Shown piece by piece: positions 1 through 8,595 of a DNA stretch of 64,000 nt. The position numbers were made by a program, and so were the translations under genes. The first letter of the stretch is position 1. Every line of letters begins with the position of its first letter. The notes under the pieces were generated by a model. The model was given only the letters and a program-made list of their open reading frames with translations. It had not been told where the DNA came from and ran no database searches. The DNA comes from CAZYFH01 sp965249175. GTDB lineage: Bacteria; Acidobacteriota; Vicinamibacteria; Vicinamibacterales; UBA8438. The stretch is from NCBI GenBank assembly GCA_965249175.1, contig OZ252227.1:992001-1056000 (forward strand), written 5' to 3'.

Positions 1-1692
<1,692 letters not shown>

Positions 1693-1796
1693 CGCGTGAG
1701 GTGCCTCCGACGTGTGTCGTGCGAAGCGGCGTCTGGGATGGCGCCGCGGGGGGGGGGTGACCGGCGGAGGACGAGGCGATCGACTGTGTGGTCAGG

Positions 1797-2450
1797 CTAC
1801 CACGGATCACGCGGTAGCCTGCCGAGGACGCCGAGCAACTCGGCCAGGACCATCGCGGTCGCGCCCCAGACGCGCTCTTGCTGTATGGCGAAATACGGCA
1901 CGTGGTAACAGCGGTCGCCTCGCCACCGCGTGCCACGCCGGAGGTTGCGCGGGTCCTGGAGGTCCGTCAGCGGGACCTGTAAGACCCGGCTCACCTCGGC
2001 GGCGGCGGGCCGCAGGCGTGGGGCGTCATCGCTCAGCCCGAGCACGGGATGCAGCGCGAAGTCGCTCACCGGGATGTAGAGCGTCGACAGCGCGCCAAGG
2101 ATGCGCACACGAGCGGTGTCGATGCCGACCTCCTCAGTGGCCTCCCGCAGCGCGGCGTCCCGCACGGTTTCCGTCCCTTCGACGCCGCCGCCCGGGAGCG
2201 ACACCTGCCCGCCGTGCTGCGTCAGGCGACCGGCGCGCACGGTGAGCAGCACGTGCGGTGTGTCGTCGAGCGGGTAGAGCAGGAGGAGCGCAGCGGCCGC
2301 GGTCGCTCCGGACGGGACGTGGTCAGGTTCCCAGCCGCGTCGCGGTCGCGGCGCCAGCAACAGGTGGGCATGCCGACCCGGGAGTGGTGCCCGCAACGCG
2401 GACTGGATCTGCGCCTCGATCTGATAGAGTGACGAGAATACTGACGCCAC
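1797..2450 (-). CDS. Nudix hydrolase, CoA pyrophosphatase type
   Basis: This 217-residue protein has a complete Nudix box at about residues 87-110 (GX5EX7REUXEEXGU, ending REATEEVGI), the Mg-binding loop-helix that hydrolyses nucleoside diphosphates linked to another moiety. The stretch just before it (LLTVR then L..HGGQVSLPGG) matches the extra motif of CoA-hydrolysing Nudix enzymes (NUDT7/NudL group). The likely reaction is therefore CoA or oxidised CoA to 4'-phosphopantetheine plus 3',5'-ADP. It is divergent from the MATE gene, with only 47 bp between the two starts. Substrate is inferred from the motif only. Confidence 0.85.
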   Translation of the reverse strand: MASVFSSLYQIEAQIQSALRAPLPGRHAHLLLAPRPRRGWEPDHVPSGATAAAALLLLYPLDDTPHVLLTVRAGRLTQHGGQVSLPGGGVEGTETVRDAALREATEEVGIDTARVRILGALSTLYIPVSDFALHPVLGLSDDAPRLRPAAAEVSRVLQVPLTDLQDPRNLRRGTRWRGDRCYHVPYFAIQQERVWGATAMVLAELLGVLGRLPRDPW

Positions 2451-2497
2451 GGCAGTAGCTTACTGCGGCCCTCACCGACCCCCTCCCGCGTCCACGC

Positions 2498-3913
2498 ATG
2501 AGCAAGAGCGCTCGGCCGGCCAAGACGTTCGACCGTGCCATTGTCGACGGGCCGCTCGGCCGGGCAGTGTGGAAGCTCGCGTGGCCGACGATGCTGCAGA
2601 ACATCATCGGTGGTCTCCAGGGCATCGTCGACCAGGCCATGGTCGGGAACTACGTCGGGCACACGGGCAATGCTGCGATCGGCGTCAGCATGCAGATCTT
2701 CCTCCTCGTCATCGTGTTCGTCGCCTCCGTCTTCAGCGGGATGGGCGTGCTGGTCGCCCGCTTCGCGGGCGAAGGTGATCACGCCAAGGTCAACCGGACG
2801 GTCTACCAGGCGTTCCTGACGGCCGTCTTCATGGCGCTCGGCGTGCTTGCTCCGATCGGGTATTTCGTGGCGCCGGCGATGCTCGACATGATCAACGCGG
2901 CGCCCGAGGTGCAGGTCGAGGCCCTGCCGTATATCCGGGTCATGTTCGTCTTCAGTATCGGGATGCTCATCTTCTTCATGATGAGCGGTGCGCTCCGCTC
3001 GGCGGGCGATGCGCGCACCCCGCTGCGCCTCGGCGTGGTGATGACCGTGCTGAACATCGTGCTGAACGTCATTCTCATCCGCGGCCTCGGTCCGATCCCT
3101 GCGTTCGGCACCCTCGGTGCGGCCATGGGCACCGCGATCGCCAGTGGGATCACCGGAGCCGCATTCCTCTGGCTGCTGTTTTCGGGACGGCTCGTGATTC
3201 ACTTCACGCGGAACATGTCGTTTGCGCCTGACTGGGGCATCATCCGCGAGCTGTTTCGGTTCGGGCTCCCGACCGGCTTCCAGGGCATCGCCATGAACAT
3301 CGGTGGCGTCCTGTTGCTGCGCTTTGTCGGCTCGCTCGAGTACAGCGCCGAGGCGCAGGCGGCCTACACCGTGGGCTACACGGAGCTGTTCGCCCTCATC
3401 ACCTTTACGTCGGTCGGGTTGATGGGGGCGACAGCGGCGGTGGCCGGTCAGAATCTCGGTGCCGGTCACCCGGAGCGCAGCAAGCGCGCGGCGCTCGTCG
3501 CCGCATCGATTGGCGTGGGCGTGGCCTCCGTCGTCGGCCTGGTGTTTGTCTTCTTCCCGAGACCGCTGTTCATGGTTTTCGGCATGGGCGACGGCGTGCA
3601 ATTCGAGCTCGGCCGGCAGTTGCTGAGCTATCTCGCGGTGTCCGGGCTGTTCGTGACGGTCGCCCTGACATATACGGGCGGCCTCCAGGGCACCGGCGAC
3701 ACGCGCAGCCCGCTCTACATCTCGATCGTCTCGCAGGTCGTCGTCCCGATCGGGCTCTGCACGTTCATCCAGGCCACACGCGGGCTCAACCCAGCGGACA
3801 TCTGGCTGGCCATCGTCCTCGGTCACATAATGCGCGCCACGCTGAGCGTCCTCCGATTCAGGCAGGGGAAGTGGCGACAGATCACGGTCGATATCGGCGA
3901 GGCGCGGGCGTGA
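2498..3913 (+). CDS. MATE family multidrug efflux transporter
   Basis: The 471-residue protein is almost entirely hydrophobic, with about twelve membrane segments in two similar halves, as in MATE (NorM/DinF) exporters that use a Na+ or H+ gradient to expel cationic drugs. The N-terminal half begins with WKLAWPTMLQNIIGGL and GIVDQAMVGNYVG, which fit the first two helices and the conserved loop between them. Length is normal for the family (about 450-480). The ATG at 2498 follows a purine-poor leader, so the start rests on ORF position and the preserved first helix. It ends 7 bp before the next gene on the same strand, so the two may be co-transcribed. Confidence 0.9.
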   Translation: MSKSARPAKTFDRAIVDGPLGRAVWKLAWPTMLQNIIGGLQGIVDQAMVGNYVGHTGNAAIGVSMQIFLLVIVFVASVFSGMGVLVARFAGEGDHAKVNRTVYQAFLTAVFMALGVLAPIGYFVAPAMLDMINAAPEVQVEALPYIRVMFVFSIGMLIFFMMSGALRSAGDARTPLRLGVVMTVLNIVLNVILIRGLGPIPAFGTLGAAMGTAIASGITGAAFLWLLFSGRLVIHFTRNMSFAPDWGIIRELFRFGLPTGFQGIAMNIGGVLLLRFVGSLEYSAEAQAAYTVGYTELFALITFTSVGLMGATAAVAGQNLGAGHPERSKRAALVAASIGVGVASVVGLVFVFFPRPLFMVFGMGDGVQFELGRQLLSYLAVSGLFVTVALTYTGGLQGTGDTRSPLYISIVSQVVVPIGLCTFIQATRGLNPADIWLAIVLGHIMRATLSVLRFRQGKWRQITVDIGEARA

Positions 3914-3920
3914 GGCGCGT

Positions 3921-5096
3921 GTGCCCGACCCGTTGAACCCGTCCACGCTCGCCGCGCAGGCGCTCGGGCGGATCGAACCGACCACCCGCTCGCTCGTGCC
4001 GCCGATCTACCCCTCCGCACCGTATGAACGGGCGCCGGACGGAAGCTACCCGGGCGGTCATACCTACACGCGCGATCAGAACCCGACGTATGAGCCTGCG
4101 GAAGCCCTCTTGGCGCGTCTCGATTCAGGCTGCGCCGCGCTGCTGTTCAGCTCGGGCATGGCCGCCGCCACCACCGTGTTCGAGACGCTGGATCACGGGG
4201 ATCACGTGGTGGCGCCGCAGCAGATGTACTGGACGATCCGCCGCTGGTTGGAGGAGCGCGCGGCGTGCGGTCGGATCGCGGTCGATTTCGTGCCGAACGG
4301 CGACCTCGACGCCCTCGGCGCGGCGGTGCGACCGGGGGCGACAAAGCTGGTCTGGATCGAGACGCCGGCGAACCCGATGGGGGCGATCACCGACATCGCA
4401 GCGGCGGCCGCGGTCGCGCATGACGGCGGTGCGCGTCTCGTCGCGGACGGCACCCTCGCGACGCCGGTGTTGTGTCGCCCGCTCGAGCTGGGGGCCGACC
4501 TCGTCATGCATTCGGCGACCAAACAGCTGAACGGGCACTCCGATGTGCTCGCCGGCGCGCTCGTCACGGCAAGAGAAGACGAGATGTGGGCGCGCTGCGC
4601 ACACGAGCGCGCATACCGTGGGGCGGTGCTCGGCCCGTTCGAAAGCTGGTTGCTGCTGCGCGGGATGCGGACGTTGTTTCTGCGCGTGCCCGCGTCCGCA
4701 CGGAACGCGCAAGACGTGGCCGAGGCCCTCACGCGCCAGCCGTCGGTGACCGCGGTGTTCTATCCCGGTCTCATCGATGACCCCGGTCACGCCGTGGCCG
4801 CCCGCCAGATGCGCGGTGGCTTCGGGATGATGGTGTCGTTCCAGGTCGCCGGTGGCGCCGACGCCGCCCGGCGGGTCGTCGGCGCTCTTAGGGTGTTCCG
4901 GAATGCGACCTCGCTCGGTGGGGTCGAGAGTCTGGCGGAGCACCGTGCGCCGGTCGAGGGACCCGGTACCAACGTGCCGTCCGATCTGGTCCGCTTGTCG
5001 CTGGGTATCGAAGACGCGGGCGATCTCATCGCCGACCTCGAGCAGGCGCTGGCCGTCCTCGCCGATGATGCGGCACTCACCGGTCCAGCGCGGTGA
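3921..5096 (+). CDS. Trans-sulfuration family PLP-dependent enzyme (cystathionine synthase/lyase type)
   Basis: The 391 residues match the fold-type I Cys/Met metabolism PLP enzymes. GGHTYTRDQNPTYEPAEALL fits the N-terminal tetramer/substrate segment, FSSGMAA the cofactor phosphate loop, and HSATKQLNGHSDVLAG contains the Schiff-base lysine, Lys201. Members make or split cystathionine, or act as methionine gamma-lyase or O-acylhomoserine sulfhydrylase; the sequence alone does not decide which. The start is GTG, 7 bp after the MATE stop. The 3' end overlaps the convergent SGNH hydrolase gene by 20 bp. Confidence 0.87.
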   Translation: MPDPLNPSTLAAQALGRIEPTTRSLVPPIYPSAPYERAPDGSYPGGHTYTRDQNPTYEPAEALLARLDSGCAALLFSSGMAAATTVFETLDHGDHVVAPQQMYWTIRRWLEERAACGRIAVDFVPNGDLDALGAAVRPGATKLVWIETPANPMGAITDIAAAAAVAHDGGARLVADGTLATPVLCRPLELGADLVMHSATKQLNGHSDVLAGALVTAREDEMWARCAHERAYRGAVLGPFESWLLLRGMRTLFLRVPASARNAQDVAEALTRQPSVTAVFYPGLIDDPGHAVAARQMRGGFGMMVSFQVAGGADAARRVVGALRVFRNATSLGGVESLAEHRAPVEGPGTNVPSDLVRLSLGIEDAGDLIADLEQALAVLADDAALTGPAR

Positions 5097-6214
5097 GTCC
5101 GGCCCCCCGGAGGTAGTCGTCCAGGATCGTGCCGATCAGGCGGTGCCCGGCCACGCTCGGGTGCCCCTCGCAGTCTCTGAACCACTCGCATACCGCGTCG
5201 ACGCCCTCCCGCTCCACCATGGCGGCTCCCAGATCGACGAGATGGTGGAGCCGGCTAGAGACCTGCGTGACCAGCGGCGCGTATGGCCACTGCCCGTGAT
5301 CTCGAAAGTAGATGACGTCATCGGCTGTCGGCAGCACTACGACCACGCCGATGACGCCGCGGTCGGTGGCCTCGGCGGCGAATCGCTCCAGGATCGCCGC
5401 GGTTACGTGGAGCGGCCCGGAAGGGTGATCGGCGCGGTAGAACGCCAGGTGGCCTGGCTCGCCACGCAGCGTCGCTTGCACGCGAAAGTGACCGAGCGCA
5501 CGGATGAGAGCGAGGGTGTACGGTGGTGCCGCCCGCACAGTGCCGGAGTCTCCGCCCGGTATGAAGTACTCGTGACTCAAGTGGTGGTCCGGTCGCTCCA
5601 CGACCGCCGCGAGCTCGCGCGACGTGAGCGCGGGCCGTGGGATCAGACGCAGCACCGCGCGCTGGCGCCCAGCGTCGTCGAGCACGAAGCGGGGCTTCAG
5701 CAGGGGGCCGTCGTGCGGGTAGATCAAGTTGCGGAATCGGTTGACGTTCCGCATGACGTTTTTCGGCCTGGTGCGCCAGTACCGCGATGGGTGCGTCATC
5801 GTCGCTGCGTCGAAAGCGAAGGAAGGCCTGGTCTGTGCCATATGCGCCGACGCCGTAGTTCGCCACGCGGCATCTGAGACGTCGAGCGAGCTCTTCACCC
5901 CACGTGTCTGTCGCGGCGATGCCGGAGCCGAACGTGAACGAGTCGCCGTAGAGCGCCACGCAGCCCTCGCCGTCGGAATCGGGGAATGCCGGCGTCACGC
6001 GGGCGTCGCGGGCATCACGACTGGCGGCGATGCGCGGCGTGCGTGTCGCCGGCCAGCCCAGCACCGGATGCTCGTCAACGACGTCGAGACCCCCCGTGAT
6101 GTAGACGACCCCCCGCGTCGACAGATATCGCGCGGCGGCACACGCGCCGGTTTCCAGGACCAGTCCCAAGCCGCCGATCAGGATCGCCGCGTTGAGGAGG
6201 GACCTGTTCGTCAC
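5077..6214 (-). pseudogene. SGNH/GDSL hydrolase, split by a one-base frameshift
   Basis: From a GTG at 6214 the product has a membrane-anchor or signal segment (LLNAAILIGGLGLVLETGA) and then the GDSL block CVALYGDSFTFGSG with the nucleophile Ser. It continues through NYGVGAYGTDQAFLRFRR, typical of SGNH esterases or O-acyl hydrolases. The frame breaks near 5760. Removing one base from the run of five T (plus strand 5759-5763) rejoins LAHQAE to NVMRNVNRFRNLIYPHD and opens the second half to a stop at 5077. That half carries further conserved-looking blocks and C-terminal HP.. residues. The coding region is thus about 380 residues. It may be a sequencing error rather than a true pseudogene. Upstream is AAGGG about 6 bp from the GTG. 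It diverges from the GNAT gene. Confidence 0.7.
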
Positions 6215-6224
6215 GTCTGCCCTT

Positions 6225-6242
6225 GATGATGATGATGATGAT
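6225..6242. repeat. (GAT)6 microsatellite in a divergent intergenic region
   Basis: Six perfect copies of GAT fill the middle of the 51-bp gap between the SGNH hydrolase start (6214, minus) and the GNAT start (6266, plus). Length variation here would change promoter or leader spacing for both genes. Confidence 0.9.
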
Positions 6243-6265
6243 AGTGTGGCGCTCACTGGATTTCT

Positions 6266-6760
6266 GTGAGCAGCACCCTCCATATCGACCGGGCCACCAA
6301 CGAGGATGTCGCGCTTCTTCTCACCCTGATCAAGGAGCTCGCGGAGTACGAGCGGATGGGAGACCAGGTGGTGGCCACGGAAGCCGATCTGCGTCGGGCG
6401 CTGTTTTCCGAGCCGCCGGAAGCGGAGGCGATCATCGCGCGCTCGGGCGGCGCGCCGGTCGGGTTCGCGCTGTTCTTTCACAGCTTTTCGACCTTCATGG
6501 GACGCCCGGGTCTCTATCTCGAAGACCTCTACGTGCGGCCGGCGCATCGGGGCCGCGGCTTCGGACGTCGGCTGCTTGCGCATCTCGCCCGGCTCGCGGT
6601 CGCACGCGGCTGTGGTCGTTTCGAGTGGTCGGTGCTCGACTGGAACGAGCTGGCGATCACGTCATACCGGCGCGCGGGGGCAAATCCGATGGACGAATGG
6701 ACGGTGTATCGCCTCACCGGCGATGCTTTGGAGCGACTTGCGCTCGAAGCCGGGGGGTGA
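6266..6760 (+). CDS. GNAT N-acetyltransferase, diamine acetyltransferase-like
   Basis: The 164 residues have the layout of the spermidine/spermine (SSAT/PaiA-like) GNAT branch. An N-terminal ELAEYERMGDQVVATEADL leads to LYLEDLYVRPAHRGRGFG, which carries the acetyl-CoA pyrophosphate loop (RGRGFG), then WSVLDWNELAITSYRRAGA with the conserved Asn and Tyr of motif B. It would transfer acetyl from acetyl-CoA to a small amine; the true substrate is unknown. The start is a GTG at 6266. A methyltransferase gene begins 9 bp after its stop, so a three-gene operon with the dehydrogenase is likely. Confidence 0.82.
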   Translation: MSSTLHIDRATNEDVALLLTLIKELAEYERMGDQVVATEADLRRALFSEPPEAEAIIARSGGAPVGFALFFHSFSTFMGRPGLYLEDLYVRPAHRGRGFGRRLLAHLARLAVARGCGRFEWSVLDWNELAITSYRRAGANPMDEWTVYRLTGDALERLALEAGG

Positions 6761-6769
6761 GATCGGAGG

Positions 6770-7495
6770 ATGGTTCTCGACGCGACGGCACGTGCGCGCA
6801 CCGACGACGACGCGGTTCGGGAGCAAGTCGCCTACTATCGGGCGCGCGCGCCCGAGTATGACGACTGGTTTTATCGCCGCGGCGACTACTATCGTGGCGA
6901 CCGCCACACTCGGCGCTGGCGGGCGGAGGTCGAGGAGGTGCGCGCCGCCCTCGTCGCGGCGGGGCCGTCGGGTCACGTGCTGGAGCTGGCCTGCGGGACC
7001 GGGTTGTGGACCCAACGACTGGTTCCGTGTGCGAAGGCGGTGACCGCCGTTGATGCCTCGCCCGAGGTGATCGCCCTCAACCGGACGCGCGTGGCGCCGG
7101 CCGCCGTCGATTACCGGGTTGCGGACCTGTTTTCCTGGGAACCAGATCGCCGCTACGACTTCGTGTTCTTCGGTTTCTGGCTCTCGCATGTTCCGGCGTC
7201 GCGGTTCATCGCGTTCTGGAGCCTGGTCGCGCGCTGCTTGACGCCCGGCGGCCGGGTCTTCTTTGCCGATAGTCGGTATCACCCGGAGTCGACCGCGGCG
7301 GATCATGTCTCGGGCGACCCTCGATTGACCCGCAGCCGGCGACGCCTACGCGATGGGCGCGAGTTCGAGATCGTCAAGATCTTCTACAAGCCGGCCGACC
7401 TGGCGGCGCAGCTCGAAGCGCTGGGTTGGCGTGCGACAGTTCGAGGCACGGCGAACTTCTTCCTCTACGGCACGGCGTCGAGGGACCGCGCGTGA
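6770..7495 (+). CDS. Class I SAM-dependent methyltransferase
   Basis: The 241-residue protein has the SAM-binding motif I LELACGTGLWTQRL at about residues 72-85, the acidic ribose-binding residue in AVDASPEVI, and a motif II/III region DFVFFGFWLSHVP. The N-terminus (YYRARAPEYDDWFYRRG) is the usual short helix seen in small-molecule methyltransferases. The acceptor cannot be told. GGAGG sits directly against the ATG at 6770, which is unusually close; a slightly later start cannot be ruled out. It lies in a likely operon between the GNAT and alcohol dehydrogenase genes. Confidence 0.8.
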   Translation: MVLDATARARTDDDAVREQVAYYRARAPEYDDWFYRRGDYYRGDRHTRRWRAEVEEVRAALVAAGPSGHVLELACGTGLWTQRLVPCAKAVTAVDASPEVIALNRTRVAPAAVDYRVADLFSWEPDRRYDFVFFGFWLSHVPASRFIAFWSLVARCLTPGGRVFFADSRYHPESTAADHVSGDPRLTRSRRRLRDGREFEIVKIFYKPADLAAQLEALGWRATVRGTANFFLYGTASRDRA

Positions 7496-7534
7496 GACGA
7501 GAGGTCTGCCGCGGCGTTGGGACCCGGAGGCGTG

Positions 7535-8587
7535 ATGATCAGCTATCAGTTGACGGATTACGGCCAGCCCTTGAGACGCGTCGAGACCGAGCCGCCCGAA
7601 CCAACAGGCACCGAGGTCCTGGTCGCGGTCGAGGCGTGCGGTGTGTGCCACAGCGACCTGCATCTGTCGGACGGCTATTTCGATCTCGGCGACTCACGCC
7701 GTCTCGACCTGACGAAGGGTCGCGAGTTGCCGTTCACCCTTGGGCACGAAATCGGGGGGGTCGTGGTCGGGTGCGGTCCGGCGGCCGACGGTGTGGCGGT
7801 CGGCGACCGGCGCGTCGTATACCCGTGGATCGGATGCGGCGCGTGCGACCGCTGCCTGGCCGGAGAGGAGCACGTCTGTCTGAAGGCGCGCGCGCTTGGC
7901 GTCGCCGTCGCGGGGGGGTTCGCCGATCACGTGCTTGTCCCGCATCCACGCTACTTGTTCGATGCTGGCTCGGTTGCCGTCGCGACGGCGGCCACCTATG
8001 CCTGCTCCGGGCTGACCGCGTATAGCGCCCTCGCGAAGACCGCGCGCCTCGGTGACACGTCGTCGGAGGTGCTGGTCGTGGGGCTCGGCGGGGTGGGGCT
8101 GGCTGCGCTCAGCCTGGCGCCGTCGCTCGGCGTGACGGCCGTGATTGGGGCTGACATCGATGAGCGTCGTCTCGAGGCCGCCCGCGCGCGCGGCGCCGTG
8201 GAGGTCGTGAACACGACCGCACCAGACGCCGCGAAGCGCGTCAAACGCCGGACAGGAGGCGGGGTCACCGCGGCCGTGGACTTCGTCGGGTCGGCCCGGT
8301 CGGCGGCCTTCGCGTTGAGCGCGCTCGGGCCGGGCGGAATGCTCGTTGTCGTCGGACTGTTCGGCGGCGCCTTGCCGCTGTCGCTGCCGCTGCTGCCGCT
8401 CAAGCAGCTCACCCTGTGCGGATCGTATGTCGGCAGTCTCGCGGAGATGGCCTCGCTGATGACCGAGGTGCGGGCAGGGACGATTCCGCCGCTCCCGATC
8501 GAAGAGCGGCCGCTGGCCTCGGCGCAAGCCGCGCTCGACGATCTGCGCGCCGGGGAGGTGGTCGGCCGGGTGGTGCTGCGGCCCTGA
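7535..8587 (+). CDS. Zinc-dependent alcohol dehydrogenase (MDR family)
   Basis: About 350 residues in the medium-chain dehydrogenase/reductase fold. GVCHSDLHLSDG holds the first catalytic zinc ligand, LGHEIGG the second (GHE), and the structural-zinc cysteine cluster lies in GCGACDRCLAGEEHVC. The Rossmann motif VLVVGLGGVGLAAL binds NAD(P)H, with an acidic ADIDE that favours NAD. It would oxidise an alcohol or reduce an aldehyde. I chose ATG 7535, which has GGAGG 5 bp upstream; a TTG at 7517 in the same frame is longer but lacks a ribosome site. The stop is 8 bp from the convergent fusion gene. Confidence 0.88.
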   Translation: MISYQLTDYGQPLRRVETEPPEPTGTEVLVAVEACGVCHSDLHLSDGYFDLGDSRRLDLTKGRELPFTLGHEIGGVVVGCGPAADGVAVGDRRVVYPWIGCGACDRCLAGEEHVCLKARALGVAVAGGFADHVLVPHPRYLFDAGSVAVATAATYACSGLTAYSALAKTARLGDTSSEVLVVGLGGVGLAALSLAPSLGVTAVIGADIDERRLEAARARGAVEVVNTTAPDAAKRVKRRTGGGVTAAVDFVGSARSAAFALSALGPGGMLVVVGLFGGALPLSLPLLPLKQLTLCGSYVGSLAEMASLMTEVRAGTIPPLPIEERPLASAQAALDDLRAGEVVGRVVLRP

Positions 8588-8595
8588 GGCCGAGA

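Noticed and set aside
2222..3985. 587-codon open frame on the minus strand
   Set aside because: It lies opposite the MATE and Nudix genes, has Arg/His/Glu-rich composition typical of an antisense shadow, and no domain.
5759..5763. Programmed frameshift in the SGNH hydrolase
   Set aside because: A single-base homopolymer difference explains it, and no stimulatory hairpin was recognised downstream.
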